Assembly (NCBI GenBank): GCA_949358305.1
Contig: OX442316.1
Location: 19,034,001 to 19,098,000 of the forward strand
Direction of reading: 5' to 3'
Length of the DNA stretch: 64,000 bases
From: Strigamia acuminata
Taxonomy: Eukaryota; Arthropoda; Chilopoda; Geophilomorpha; Linotaeniidae
The notes below the pieces were generated by a model. That model ran no database searches. It saw only the letters and a program-made list of their open reading frames with translations, and was not told where the DNA came from. Shown piece by piece: positions 49,090 to 59,686 of the stretch (position 1 is the first letter of the stretch; each line of letters starts with the position of its first letter). The position numbers and the translations under genes are program-made.

Positions 49090-51393
49090 TTATGCCTTAG
49101 CGGACACCTGCGTGCCACCACTTCCATCGGAATCCGGTTTCTCCAGCTGCTTGCCCAGATATTCCCTGCGACGAACAACAAACACGATTGTAGTAAAAGT
49201 GGTTAATCATTCGGACAACTAATTACCAATTGTGCACCATCAGTTTCTGGACGGCCAACAGGGATTCGTAGCGCACGTTGGGATCCTCGTGAATCAAGTG
49301 GTGCATGACGATTTGTTTACCGCCCAATTGTTCTAGAATGCTGAAAATGAGAGAAAAGCGGTTAGGAAAAATACAAAAAGTCAAATTTGCATTTCTATCG
49401 AGTAAAAAGTTGTCGGTGGCTGTCGCTTACTTTTTGCCGCGCGGATAATGACGCACGTATTCGCCGATGTCGTGAGCGGCGACGCTCAGAACGAGGGGGT
49501 CTTTGCTGCTTTCCAACAGCGTCACCAAAATTCTAACGCGAATTAAAACCCATTAATATCAATATCAAATATCAAATTAAACGTTTGAGTTTTCTACTTC
49601 AATAAGGCGTAGTTCTTTTCGTTTAAACGCATCGCATTCTCTCGCCAGAACTTTGCCGATTTGTGCACGGGGCTCCACTCCAAACGACCGGATTTCACCT
49701 CGGTCGAATATTCGTCGAATGAACTGTCAATTTGTACAATTAGTTTGTTACATTTCAACACAAATTATTCCATTTCAACCTCAGATCTTGGACGCTTTCC
49801 TGCAACTTGGTGTTGAGGAATTCAATGTCTTCGATGATGTCGGGATCGTCAAATTTGCGTCCTTGCAAAATGTCCAGTTGTTTAAGCACTTTGCACTGCA
49901 CCATGGCGATCGCATTGTCCCGAGCCACGTCGCTGTCTTCGGGTTTCTCCAGCAAATTCTAAACACGTTAAAACGTAAACTATTGTTTTGTTTTTTTTGA
50001 AAAAATATTGCAATAAAATCTCACGCGAAGTACGGCTAGAATGATTCGGGTCACTTTTTCCTTGACGCTTTCGCTTAAAATGTCGGCCAATATGGGAACA
50101 ACTTTAAATCTGAAACGTGCCAGTGTAAATGAATTTTATTCTATTTTTTTATTTTGTTTTTACTTTTGCATTTTTTCCGCCAACGTGGGGTTGAAGGAAA
50201 TGACCCACAGACAAAACGTGAGTTGGTACTGTATCTGGAAGTTGACTCGACCGTCCAACACGTGAACCAAGCTAAAATCAAAAATTTTAAAAATTTAATA
50301 ATAATCATCAAAGATAAATAAAATAAAATAACATAAAATAACATAAAATTACGTGGTTATGCCATCGACACCGACAAAAGCCAGTCTGTACTCATCGGTA
50401 CGGAGCATCATCTGAAGACAGCGCGCCGACGACTGAATGTACTCGTTGCTCTGACAAATAAGACGGTTTACACCTGCGCCAATTTCATCAATTTCATACA
50501 ATATACCTGCATGCGCAGCTGATCTTTCAGCCAGGTTAAATAGAAATGCAGGTCGGGTCCGTCCATCAGGTCTTTGCTCCAACACGCAATTTTAGAGATG
50601 ATGCGACTCGTCTACGTGCAAATTATTCAATTCAATCCAATTAAAAACGAGTTAGCAGTAAGAAAATGTATCTACCATGTTGACGATGAATCCGTCCGGT
50701 CGGTTCAGCAGATTGATAAACGCCGTCCACACCGATTCGCGGTTCTTCTTGGCGTATTCTTTAAAAATCTCCACTCGGCTTTTGTCTTCCTAATTCAAAA
50801 AGAACAATCAGCCTTTACAATAACAACCAATGTACAGTAACGTGTTTAGTACTTGAAGCATGTCGTCGATCAAAGTCAAGATGTATTGGATGGTTTGGTC
50901 TTTAGAAATATGACCCAGTAGATTCATAAACGTCTTGGCGCATTGCAGTCGGTAATCTCGCAGAATTATTTCACGTCGATCTGGCTGCGCGTTGTCAAAA
51001 GCCACTATGAAATTGTAGTCTTCTTGATTGATCATCTGACTCCTGAAAAATTGAAAAAAATAGAATATAATTCGTTGCAATTTCTTTTCTATTTTCTTTT
51101 ATTGCTTACTGCAAATACGACTGCCAATTAACCCTTTGATTGCGCACATCGTTGGCACGTTGCTGCAACACGCTGGTGGCGGCAACAACATCTGCAATTA
51201 AGAAAAAAATAAAATTCAACAACAATAAACCAGTGGTAGCTCGCTTTGGCCGGATTTTCATTCGCGTCCATCGACACAAATTACAAATTTATACTTGGGG
51301 AAGGAAAGGGCAGGGCGGGGGAAAAAAATTCATTCGTTTACCTCCCTTTTCGTCATCTTCCGAAAAACTGGAAAATTTTTCGGGGAGAGCCAT
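49090..51393 (-). CDS. ATP6V1H: V-type ATPase subunit H (V1 sector)
   Basis: About ten exons, roughly 470 residues. It starts [17 protein letters not shown] and continues with [38 protein letters not shown]-like helical repeats follow, including [43 protein letters not shown] and [23 protein letters not shown]. The C-terminal block [17 protein letters not shown] and the end [12 protein letters not shown] are diagnostic. Subunit H bridges V1 and V0, is needed for ATP-driven proton pumping, and inhibits ATP hydrolysis by free V1. It acts at lysosomal, endosomal and plasma membranes. Confidence 0.96.
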
Positions 51394-53039
51394 TATTTTG
51401 GTTTCAAAACGGGGGCGAAAACAATTTCTTGCGAGTAAGTTGGCTCGGCTCAGCTGGAAGATTTCGAAGCAGGTGATTTGAGCGGAGACGAAAACCCGAA
51501 ATGAGGATGTGAAAATTTCGTTTTTATCTTTGTAATTGTAACGACATCTATCGACAGAAGTCTCAATTTTTGTTCGTTTTATTTTTTCAAATATTTGCGC
51601 GCGTTGCTGCATGAAATGAATTTCATCCAAAAGTGCAATAAAAATCATTGAAAAAAGCCAAAAGATTTATTTGGTTTAATTATTTTTCTCGATTTTCTTT
51701 AAAAATTAAAAATTTATAAACATTTCGACTTATTTAAATGAGGATTAGATGATGACCTCACTTTTATTTATAAGTTTTATGTTGAGAGATGGAAAAAATC
51801 CTTGAAACTAAATTATGCCGGCGTCGGAACGTAAATAAATCTTTTTAATACGGATTATTGAGAATGACGGGCGAGTCGGAGTGTAAAAGCTGAAAGCGAA
51901 GCGAGCAGCCATTTTGTGAAGCTGCGACGACACGCTCGAGCGGTGTGAGAAGAGAATCGTGTTCGTGCGCCCTCTACGTACCACATACGTGCTGTTATTT
52001 ATTCGCTGGCACTCGGTTCCGCGGAAGAGCCGCTCGCGTTCGAGCCTCGATCGCGAATACACAGGTAAGAAACATGTCGAAATGCAAATTTCTCAGTTTG
52101 CCGGAGATAACCAAAAAGGAAATGAAAGAAAGGCAAAAAAAAGATCGATTCAATTTAACCAACGTTATTCCGTAACGTTTCCGTTCGATCCTTCATCTGG
52201 CGTCTCCATGACAACCGCGTTGATGTTATTAGTTCGAGGTGCATCGTTTTCTCACGCCTCTTCGTCTCGACGTCCTTGAGTTTCGCTTTTTCCCAGCGGT
52301 TTCTAATTAGGCAGGATTTGTGTGCGTTTTTTTTTTTAATTTGATTTTTTTCTGACAAAAGAGGGCACGTTGAAGGAGACGCCCGGCACAGTGGCCTCGA
52401 GGGACGGGTCGTTGACCGCCCACCTTGGCTCGTTGTCGGTCGGTCGGGCGGTTTCTATGACGACGATCGTTTTATTTCATCTCGTTCCGACGAAACCGCA
52501 ACGCGAGTGAAATGGAGGGGAGTGGAGGGGAAGGGAAAGAAAACGAATGTTCCTGTCGGTTAGATTAATTAACGAAACGGGAAGTAAATGTACGTGAGCG
52601 TGCAGAGAAATCTGATTTTTTGCGATCGGTGGTTGCTGGTTGGTGGGGTCAATTGATCGGAGAAAAAGCAACCCCCGATGTCGGGCTTGGGTGCCGTAAC
52701 GCGAAGGCAGGCAGAGCAGCCGAACGAGTAAAATGCCGAAATATGTTTGAAAATCGCCTTATTCAACGGTTGAGGAATAAATAAAAAAACTCTTTTTTTT
52801 TCTTCGTTTCCTTTTCAATTATCGTTGGAAATAGAACGATAGAGCTATTTGGTCCGCGAAGAGGAGAAAGAGAATCGATCGATGACATGTTATTGCACCG
52901 GTTGGTTGGTAATTCGCGAGTCGCGCTTGTCGGCGTTGCGTTAGCGCAGTAAAAATTTGCTAAATGCAATTTTTATTTTTATTTTTATTTTATTTTGTAT
53001 TTTTAAATTCTAGGGAGGAGCGCTTTAAATGCGTCCAGC
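51394..53039. promoter_or_regulatory. Upstream region and 5' UTR intron of the 53040 gene
   Basis: No coding gene seen. A likely first, non-coding exon on the plus strand ends ACACAG|GTAAG at 52062, and an acceptor (TTAAATTCTAG) ends at 53013, giving a roughly 950-bp 5' UTR intron. The ATP6V1H promoter lies at the start. Confidence 0.5.
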
Positions 53040-53043
53040 ATGA
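53029..53043 (+). promoter_or_regulatory. Four-codon upstream ORF overlapping the main start codon
   Basis: ATG CGT CCA GCA TGA. Its stop overlaps the main ATG as ATGA (53040-53043). A scanning ribosome meets the uORF first, so main-frame translation would rely on leaky scanning or short-range reinitiation. Confidence 0.6.
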
Positions 53044-54029
53044 AGTTCAAATCGTGGATGGAGATGCACGTGGTGCGGCCTCGTCGCAAGGCGAAAAAAG
53101 AGAAGAGCAAGAAAAATGCAGCGGAAATGTCGGTGGATGTGACATCGCGCGAGCAACTCGACTCGGCTGGCAACTCGCCCACTAGTCCGCAATTGCCTTC
53201 GCGCGCGCCCGAAGAGGCGGAAGAGGAGGAAGTTGGCTTTTTTCATCACGCTCGCGATTTGCCGCCGGCAGTTGCGTATTTGTCGCCGTTTCGCGTCGGA
53301 GGCCGAGGCACGTGCGCGTGCGCCTGCTTCTCCGCCGGCCTGCTTCCCACCGCCTTCCCGTGCACGTGCTATCCGCCGCTCGACGACCCGTGTTTGGCTT
53401 TCGACGACTATCGACGTTTGCATTCCATCCGCACGTGCTTGGCCGGCGCGAGTCAAGCGGGTTCGGCGTCGCCGCGTCCGCGCAGCAAGATCCGAACCAA
53501 CCCTTGGCTATCCGTCGGCCGAGGATTGTCGTCGGTGCGCACGAGCAGCTCGAGTTCCGAATGCGGCTCCGTTTTCGACGGCGACACCCAGGCGACCGGC
53601 AACGAAGCGGCGACTGCGGCGGCGCCCGAGCCCGAGCCCGAGCCCGACTCGGACGTCGTCGTCACGCCGAGCAGCAGCGACGAGAATTCGTTCGTGTCCA
53701 CAGCGGACGAGTGCATCAGCGACGATGTTTCGCTCGTGTCGCCCCAAGTGGACGAGAGCAGCGACACGGACGAGTGCGAAACCCTCAACGAACTGGGTCG
53801 TTTTGACGAGAACTACGAGTACGATCGCGTAACGGACATTTTGCAGGACGACGAAGACGGAATGGCCAAGAGGGAGCTGTGGTGGGACGAGAGCGGGAAC
53901 AGGACGCCCGTGGTCGACGACGAGGACGACGACGAGGAGGAGGAACCCATTCAATTCGCCGACGATGCGGAGGAAACGGAAGAGGCCTCCGACGACCAGG
54001 ACACGCCGAAACATCGCAGCCTGTCGCCG

Positions 54030-54061
<32 letters not shown>

Positions 54062-54389
54062 GGACGCGTGTCCGAGGACGCCGCGCACGCTCGGACAGAT
54101 CCGCGAGAGTCTGGAAGAGAAGGTACACAGACTGCGTTTGGAGAGATTGATCGTGGAGGACAAGATCAGGGAGGCGAGGGAAGAGGAACAGCTGCGAAGA
54201 GAGGAGAAGATCAAGTTTCAAAAGCAGTTGATTCTGCATCGACGACAAATTTTGTTGCGCACTCTGCAACAGCTGAGAGAAAAACTCGAAGACCAAAGCG
54301 AGAGATTGCAGGACGCGTACAGTGCCACTCTGCAAATGCAGTTGCAGGTGAGAAAACAACTCAGGAACAACGCCGAAGCTCCGTTTTGA
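53040..54389 (+). CDS. Acidic protein with C-terminal coiled coil, function unknown
   Basis: A single coding exon of 449 residues. The N-terminus is basic (MKFKSWMEMHVVRPRRKAKK), then a Cys-rich patch (CACACFSAGLLPTAFPCTCY, about 93-112), Ser-rich linkers, long Glu/Asp tracts (about 285-350) and a long C-terminal coiled coil from about residue 355 (EKVHRLRLERLIVEDKIREA ... LQQLREKLEDQSERLQDAY). I cannot name the family. The last 100 residues look the most constrained, and WWDESGNRTP before the acidic region may be a short motif. It is probably a cytoplasmic scaffold or adaptor; this is inference from composition only. The repeat EPEPEPEPD (about 198-206) is low complexity. It has a 5' UTR intron and a uORF. 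Confidence 0.8.
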
Positions 54390-54846
54390 ACCAACCAATA
54401 CTTTGTTTGTTTCGCCACTTCTTTTGATTTGCTCAGCCGTATACATCGATAAATCGACTTTTTTTGATTCTTATTCTCGTTGTGTAGCTGCAGACATTTC
54501 GTAAACATACAGTACCGTACGGTACTTCTTATCGACTTTTAAGTAGCATTTAGGGAGTCAATCGAATGAGGTTATCACTATTTATTAGTGCGATCGGTTT
54601 ATTTTCTCATTTCTCATTTTTAATTTCTCCTTTTGTAATTTCTGAGCCTCTTTGCTATTGCTCAAATATTTCTACTTTTCAATGAATTTCTCCTTTTTTA
54701 TAAAAAATTATTTTTATTTTTTTAAATTTATTTTTAGTATTTACGTGAGTGGTGTGCATTTGGACACATTTGTATTTTATGTACATAGATGAACGAGATT
54801 TGTAAAAATATGTTTATTTAAAAATAAAACCGAAACTATACACACA
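54390..54846. other. 3' UTR of the acidic protein gene
   Basis: AT-rich; AATAAA near 54822. It runs up to the left end of the DIRS element, whose insertion point is 54847. Confidence 0.5.
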
Positions 54847-54969
54847 AATGTAATCTCGGCTGAACGAAGTGAAGCGGAGCGAAGCGGAGCGAACGAGTGA
54901 AAGCCGATAACATTCACTCGTGTAATTGGAGGTTTAACAGGAGATGGCGCTACTAGTCGGGTTACGTCA
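54847..54969. repeat. DIRS 3' terminal region: inverted repeat plus extension
   Basis: 54913-54969 is the inverted repeat; 54847-54912 is the extension beyond it, containing GAAGCGGAGC repeats. Confidence 0.85.
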
Positions 54970-55158
54970 GTCTTAAAAGCTATCCTGGAAAAAAGGAAGT
55001 GAAGGACAAAATGGAGTCGACGAAATCAACGGTGTTGACGGTAAGCGTGATTTTCGTTCATTTTTAAACATTTAGAACGCTAGGTAGTGATTGAAAACGA
55101 ATTAGTTTGTGTTAGATGGAGCTTAGATAATTTAGTTGTGACAAGGGAGGTCGGTGGG

Positions 55159-55285
55159 TCCTGTTAAACCTCCAATTACACGAGTGAATGTTATCGGCTT
55201 TCACTCGTTCGCTCCGCTTCGCTCCGCTTCACTTCGTTCAGCCGAGATTACATTCACTCTTAGTAATCTCCGGCTAAACAGGAGA
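55159..55285. repeat. Internal complementary region of the DIRS element
   Basis: 55252-55285 is identical to the complement of the outer 34 bases of the 5' end (59653-59686). 55159-55254 is the complement of the 3' end (54847-54943) except for one single-base length difference. The two parts overlap by ATT, exactly the trinucleotide shared by both ends. Confidence 0.92.
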
Positions 55286-55382
55286 CTTGAAAGGTAACTT
55301 TTTTCCATAGGATAAAAATAAAAATGTTTTGGAAAAAACAAATTTAACAATTTTTCAGTTTAATCATTTTTTATTTATGAAT

Positions 55383-56516
55383 TTATTTTGGAATTGGTCT
55401 GTTTAGGACTGATTCCTGAAAAGCATTGTGGTTGACAATTGTTTTGTTGTAGAACCTCGCGAATGTTTGTTCGGAGGTCCAACCGGCAACACCTAATATT
55501 TGTTGTACCGGAATAACACTGGCGGCTGCGCTGGTGGCCGCAGCTCGCGTCGAATGAGCACCAAACTCTTGACCGACGCCGATCTTTTTTAAAAAATCCT
55601 TAATCCATCGTCGCACAGTATCTTTGGTAGGTGCGGCATGGGGTGGTTGTAATTTTAAGAACAAACCATCGTCCTTGCGTAACGGATTTGTTTTGGCCAA
55701 AAAATCCATCAGGGCCTTGAAAGGGCAGATGGCCCGTTCTTGCAAATAAGGGGCCACTCGAAATACAGTATGGTGTCCAACACGAGAATGCTTGTGTAAA
55801 GTTTTCGGGTTGAAAATGACCGCGTCAGTTGAGACTGTCATCTCCGAAATTTTAAAACTTTGCAGCGAGCTGACCCTGGCAGCAGTTGTTAAAGCCAGCA
55901 GCATGAGCAGTTTTTCTTGGAGTTGTCTCCAATCGAGATCATCATGCGGCCAGAGTTTTCGCAGGGCGTTCAGAGCTAGGCCCACGTCCCAAGTGGCCAC
56001 ATAACGTGGTAAGTTCGGCCTTAAATTATTAACTCCTTTTAGAATTCGGGCGATACGATCATCAGCTCTAATTGACGGGTCAATGAAGCCTGCGGCGGTG
56101 ATGGCCGCTAAACTTCCCGAAATGGAGGAGTGTGACAAGCCTTCATTGAATCTTGAGGCGATGAAATTTGCGGTATTGACGAGCGTTAAACGATAGTTTG
56201 GGTCAAGACTGGGAGGGAGTGGATTGGAATAAGGTGACCCTTCACCAGAAAATTCCGTCCACCTCTTAATTCCCGCCGTGTACGTTCTGACAGTTGTCGA
56301 TCTCCACCCGGCCGAGTACAAGTTGGCAGCGTCCGGCGAAAAGCCTCCTGCGATGAGGTCACTCCACTGACTTTGCAGCCAAGGAGCTGCAGGGCCTGGA
56401 GAGGAAACTGGGCCTCTGGTTGATGAACCAACATCAGATGTTCTGGGGCCGGAAAGGACACTGGTACTGCGACCAAGCAGTCCAACAGTGGTACAAACCA
56501 CGCTTGTGAGGTCCAT
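55383..56516 (-). CDS. DIRS tyrosine recombinase
   Basis: 377 residues in a different frame from the polyprotein, which it overlaps. The first 60 or so residues lie in the overlap and may be only partly used. It has an N-terminal SAM-like core-binding part (WRSTTVRTYTAGIKRWTEF) and the catalytic domain. Active-site residues are visible: Arg214 (TAARVSSLQ), H321-S-T-R324, Trp346 (LGVAGWTSEQ) and the nucleophile Tyr356 (ARFYNKTI). It would integrate circular element DNA by strand exchange, with no target duplication. The start used here is the first ATG of the open frame; translation may instead depend on frameshifting or reinitiation from the polyprotein. It ends ESVLNRPIPK. Confidence 0.92.
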   Translation of the reverse strand: MDLTSVVCTTVGLLGRSTSVLSGPRTSDVGSSTRGPVSSPGPAAPWLQSQWSDLIAGGFSPDAANLYSAGWRSTTVRTYTAGIKRWTEFSGEGSPYSNPLPPSLDPNYRLTLVNTANFIASRFNEGLSHSSISGSLAAITAAGFIDPSIRADDRIARILKGVNNLRPNLPRYVATWDVGLALNALRKLWPHDDLDWRQLQEKLLMLLALTTAARVSSLQSFKISEMTVSTDAVIFNPKTLHKHSRVGHHTVFRVAPYLQERAICPFKALMDFLAKTNPLRKDDGLFLKLQPPHAAPTKDTVRRWIKDFLKKIGVGQEFGAHSTRAAATSAAASVIPVQQILGVAGWTSEQTFARFYNKTIVNHNAFQESVLNRPIPK

Positions 56517-59470
56517 TTTGGTACTACTAGAAGTACCGTGGCTTGATCCTGGCGGATTTTTTGTAAAATCCTAGAAATTAAACAAAAAGGAGGAAAGGCG
56601 TAAGCAAAAGTTTCTTTCCAAGAATGGGAGAACGCATCTATCCTGTAAGCGAAGGGGTCAGGGCCCCAAGAAAAATATTTTGGTAATTTATGGTTTAATC
56701 TCGTAGCAAACAGATCAATCTCGGGCAGTCCGAATAGGGATTTTAATTTATTAAACATTTTTGGAGATAAGCTCCATTCCCCATCCGTAGTTAAAAAATT
56801 ACGCGACAGATAGTCGGCCATAACGTTTTCCTTGCCGGGAATGTGAATTACTGAAAGGTCAATATTTAATCTTTGGGAATCTTCCCACACTAGTCTACCA
56901 AAATGGTGGAGTTGCTGGACCTTACTGCCCTGGTTCCGGAACACGCTCACTACTGTGGAGCTGTCGGAATGAAACAAAACGTGTTTTTTGCCGTCAAAGG
57001 GGGCAAAAACCTTCCAGGCGAACCAGAGGGCCAAAAGTTCCTTGACATTAATGTGAAAATCATTTTCCTCAGCTGTCCACTGGCCATTTGCAGAGCGGGA
57101 GTTCCAACTGGCTCCCCAACCCAAATTGGAGGCGTCGGTGAAAACCTCCGTATCCACATCGCGACGGTTTAGATCTTTGGGGGAGAAATTTTCTAATTTA
57201 GTCCATCTAGACAATTCGGCCTTGATGTCGGGGTAATTTTTAACTAAAGTATTATAGTTGTGGTCATGAAGGAACAACTGTCCTGTTTTGAAAGATTCCA
57301 GGGGCTTTATGTTCCAAAAACCGTCAGAAAGCGCTGGCTCGGCGGAAACTAAATTGCCAATAAAAATGGCCAAATCCTGAATAGAGAAATTCTCCAATTG
57401 GAGAAGGCGTGAAGCTAGCTTAGTTATTTTTACGATTTTCCTTTCTGGAAGTGACACTTCCATTTTTCTAGAGTCTAGTGTTAATCCTAAAAATTCTATT
57501 CTAGTTTTGGGAATAAATTCGGATTTTTCCCAGTTAATGCAGAGGCCTAATTTTTGAAAAAAATTTATTACGTCGATACAGGCGTTTTTAGCCTCGCAAA
57601 AGGAATCACACAGAAAAATTCCGTCGTCCAAATAAGGGATTCCGCAAATCCCCCAAGTCCTCAACTCGGAAAAAACAGGGCACATAACCTTAGTAAAGGT
57701 CCGTGGGGCACTTGCCAAGCCCATTGGCATTACCTGATATTCGTATAACTGGCCTTGCCACAAAAAACGTACATATTTCTTAAATTCGTTTTTAATTGGT
57801 AACAAATAAAAGGCGTTAGTGAGGTCGATTTTAAACATAAATTGACCCTTTTTCATAAGGTTTATCGCATCTTTAAGCGAGGCCATTTTAAAATGGAGAT
57901 ATTCTAAGCTCTCGTTGAACTTTTTTAGATTTAAAATTATCCGTACAGATCCGTCCGGCTTGGGGACGGCGAAAATTGGACTTAAGTATTCGCCTTCAAC
58001 GTGGGCGACCTGTTTAATTATGCCTTGCAGGCAAAGCTTGTCCACAGCTTGGGAAATTGCAGAAGTTTCGCTCAGTTTCATTCTATATTCCGTTCTTTTA
58101 ACGTGAACGAGCTTGTCGAAATTTAGATCGAATTTTATGCCCGACAGGGCAGATAATACAAAAGGATTGGATGTGATCTTACGCCAAACAGGCAAGTAAT
58201 ATTGTAAATTCCCTGGCTTAAAGGACAGATGCGATATGTGTAAATTAAAGAACAACTCTTTATTTCTTACATTTTCATTTTCAATTACAGGTGATTCTGT
58301 CGCTACTTCTTGTAGGATTTCCCGCGCTGGTTCTTCCCCCGATCTGCAAAGAGAATCGGAATTAGTAAACTCGGTTACAGGATTAGAACAAACAATGTTC
58401 ATACTATTTTGGCGCTTAAAATCGAAACTTCTTGAGTTGTCTGAGCGCTTGTAATCGTATTTATTATCGTACCTATTGTACGGGTGGAAGCGGCGGTAAT
58501 TCTTGTCCCTGTCGGACTTGCGATTTTCGGCTTTATCAAAAGTGGCCTTGGAAGTAACCTTCTTTAATTCGTCGAATTCTTTGATCTGCTTCGACAAATC
58601 CGGGCCAAACAGGTCGGATGGGAAAACAACCTTCCCTTTTGCAAACTGCTTGTATCTAGGTGCGAGCGAGTCCGCGAAGTCCAGACGTCGGCGTAACGTT
58701 AGCGCCGTATTCATTGCGCCCAGCAGCGTCATGGCCTCGGCCAGGTGGATGACCAGTGAATTGGGGTCCAAATTTCCCGCCACTACGTCCTTCATTGCCG
58801 AAGCAAGCGGAATGTAAGCTTTCAAAACGAGCTTTTGATGTTTTAGAGACGTCGTGTCTCTCGACCTTATCCAAGGCTGCACTTCTCCAAACAGAGTGCC
58901 GTCCACTTTAGGCGGGTCCAAGTATTTTGCGTTTTCAGGGATTATTAGCTTTTCAACTAATTGATCCCTAAATTCCGTCGAGGTCTCAAAAAGCGATTTG
59001 CTTACCAAAGCCTCTAATTCGGCGGGCCAGGCGTCGCCAAACTTGGTCTCGGCGCCCAAAAGTTTCGAAACATCCGAAAAACCAACTTTGGTTGCTGGAG
59101 TCGGAGCCGTTGAACCGTCAACTGGCTTGCTTGTGACGACAAGGGGAACTGCGATTGCGGGGTTCAACAACGAAGTTGTCCCGTCAGTGGCTTTTGGGGT
59201 AGGTACAGCACCTGGCCCAGCCATCGCGGTGTTCTGCGGCGAAACGACGACCGTTTTCGCAGTTAGCAAATTTTGCATTATGTCTTTTAGCTCGTACACA
59301 GTGTCGGCTAGACATTCGATCCTATTTTGCATCCTTCTCGGCGAAGGTGGCTCTTCTACGATCTCTTCTTCGTGGTTAGGTTCGTGGACCTCCTCATTTT
59401 GGAGATTTTGGACCACGTGGTCGTTCAAAGTAGGGAATCCAGAATCGGTAATCATAACTTGGGAATTCAT
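56186..59470 (-). CDS. DIRS gag-like / reverse transcriptase / RNase H polyprotein
   Basis: 1,094 residues. Residues 1-370 are gag-like: an acidic N-terminus, a helical region, and a basic Arg/Lys/Tyr-rich stretch (about 315-355, KNYRRFHPYNRYDNKYDYKR) for RNA binding. The reverse transcriptase spans about 430-700, with KPDGSVRIILNLK, FKIDLTNAFYLLPI, MPMGLASAPRTFTKVM and the YLDD catalytic box near 614. RNase H spans about 765-890: VFTDASNLGWGASW, NVKELLALW, FHSDSSTVVSVF and NVMADYLSR supply the D-E-D-D residues. The segment PEIDLFATRLNHKLPKYFSW after it is shared by DIRS/PAT elements. I see no separate methyltransferase domain. The last 330 bp overlap the recombinase frame. Confidence 0.93.
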   Translation of the reverse strand: MNSQVMITDSGFPTLNDHVVQNLQNEEVHEPNHEEEIVEEPPSPRRMQNRIECLADTVYELKDIMQNLLTAKTVVVSPQNTAMAGPGAVPTPKATDGTTSLLNPAIAVPLVVTSKPVDGSTAPTPATKVGFSDVSKLLGAETKFGDAWPAELEALVSKSLFETSTEFRDQLVEKLIIPENAKYLDPPKVDGTLFGEVQPWIRSRDTTSLKHQKLVLKAYIPLASAMKDVVAGNLDPNSLVIHLAEAMTLLGAMNTALTLRRRLDFADSLAPRYKQFAKGKVVFPSDLFGPDLSKQIKEFDELKKVTSKATFDKAENRKSDRDKNYRRFHPYNRYDNKYDYKRSDNSRSFDFKRQNSMNIVCSNPVTEFTNSDSLCRSGEEPAREILQEVATESPVIENENVRNKELFFNLHISHLSFKPGNLQYYLPVWRKITSNPFVLSALSGIKFDLNFDKLVHVKRTEYRMKLSETSAISQAVDKLCLQGIIKQVAHVEGEYLSPIFAVPKPDGSVRIILNLKKFNESLEYLHFKMASLKDAINLMKKGQFMFKIDLTNAFYLLPIKNEFKKYVRFLWQGQLYEYQVMPMGLASAPRTFTKVMCPVFSELRTWGICGIPYLDDGIFLCDSFCEAKNACIDVINFFQKLGLCINWEKSEFIPKTRIEFLGLTLDSRKMEVSLPERKIVKITKLASRLLQLENFSIQDLAIFIGNLVSAEPALSDGFWNIKPLESFKTGQLFLHDHNYNTLVKNYPDIKAELSRWTKLENFSPKDLNRRDVDTEVFTDASNLGWGASWNSRSANGQWTAEENDFHINVKELLALWFAWKVFAPFDGKKHVLFHSDSSTVVSVFRNQGSKVQQLHHFGRLVWEDSQRLNIDLSVIHIPGKENVMADYLSRNFLTTDGEWSLSPKMFNKLKSLFGLPEIDLFATRLNHKLPKYFSWGPDPFAYRIDAFSHSWKETFAYAFPPFCLISRILQKIRQDQATVLLVVPKWTSQAWFVPLLDCLVAVPVSFPAPEHLMLVHQPEAQFPLQALQLLGCKVSGVTSSQEAFRRTLPTCTRPGGDRQLSERTRRELRGGRNFLVKGHLIPIHSLPVLTQTIV

Positions 59471-59627
59471 AATAGAATGTTATAAAACTAATAAAGAAAC
59501 AATTATTAGAAAGGTGTTCGAAAATATGAGATCCTTTAATTAAAAAGGGGAAAAAACGATATAAAAGCAAATTTTTCTTGTAGAGCAATTCGAACCTGAC
59601 CGCGCAACCCGTTAGTAGAACCGGAAG

Positions 59628-59686
59628 TGACGTAACCCGACTAGTAGCGCCATCTCCTGTTTAGCCGGAGATTACTAAGAGTGAAT
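59628..59686. repeat. DIRS 5' terminal inverted repeat
   Basis: A 59-bp inverted counterpart of 54913-54969. Near its tip it contains TCTCC and GGAGA about nine bases apart, able to form a small hairpin. Confidence 0.88.

Larger units (their letters stand above)
54847..59686 (-). mobile_element. DIRS-type tyrosine-recombinase retrotransposon, apparently complete
   Basis: About 4.84 kb, transcribed on the minus strand (5' end at 59686). It has a fused gag/RT/RNase H frame and an overlapping tyrosine recombinase instead of an integrase. The ends are inverted: 59628-59686 and 54913-54969 share an inner 34 bp exactly, and the outer parts differ. The 3' side has a 66-bp extension (54847-54912). 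Between the recombinase stop and the 3' repeat lies an internal complementary region (55159-55285), which joins the complement of both outer ends. Both frames are open, so it is recent or possibly active. No target duplication is seen; the tips share a single ATT. Confidence 0.93.

Noticed and set aside
53233..54446. Arg- or Leu-rich frames overlapping the acidic coiled-coil gene on both strands
   Set aside because: They result from the GC-rich, Glu/Asp-coding repeats; the 449-residue frame has the best start, composition and 5' UTR context.
54847..55285. A separate MITE beside the DIRS element
   Set aside because: The 97-bp inverted pair first looked like an independent foldback element, but its two parts are exactly the complements of the DIRS 3' and 5' ends, so it is the element's own terminal and internal complementary region.
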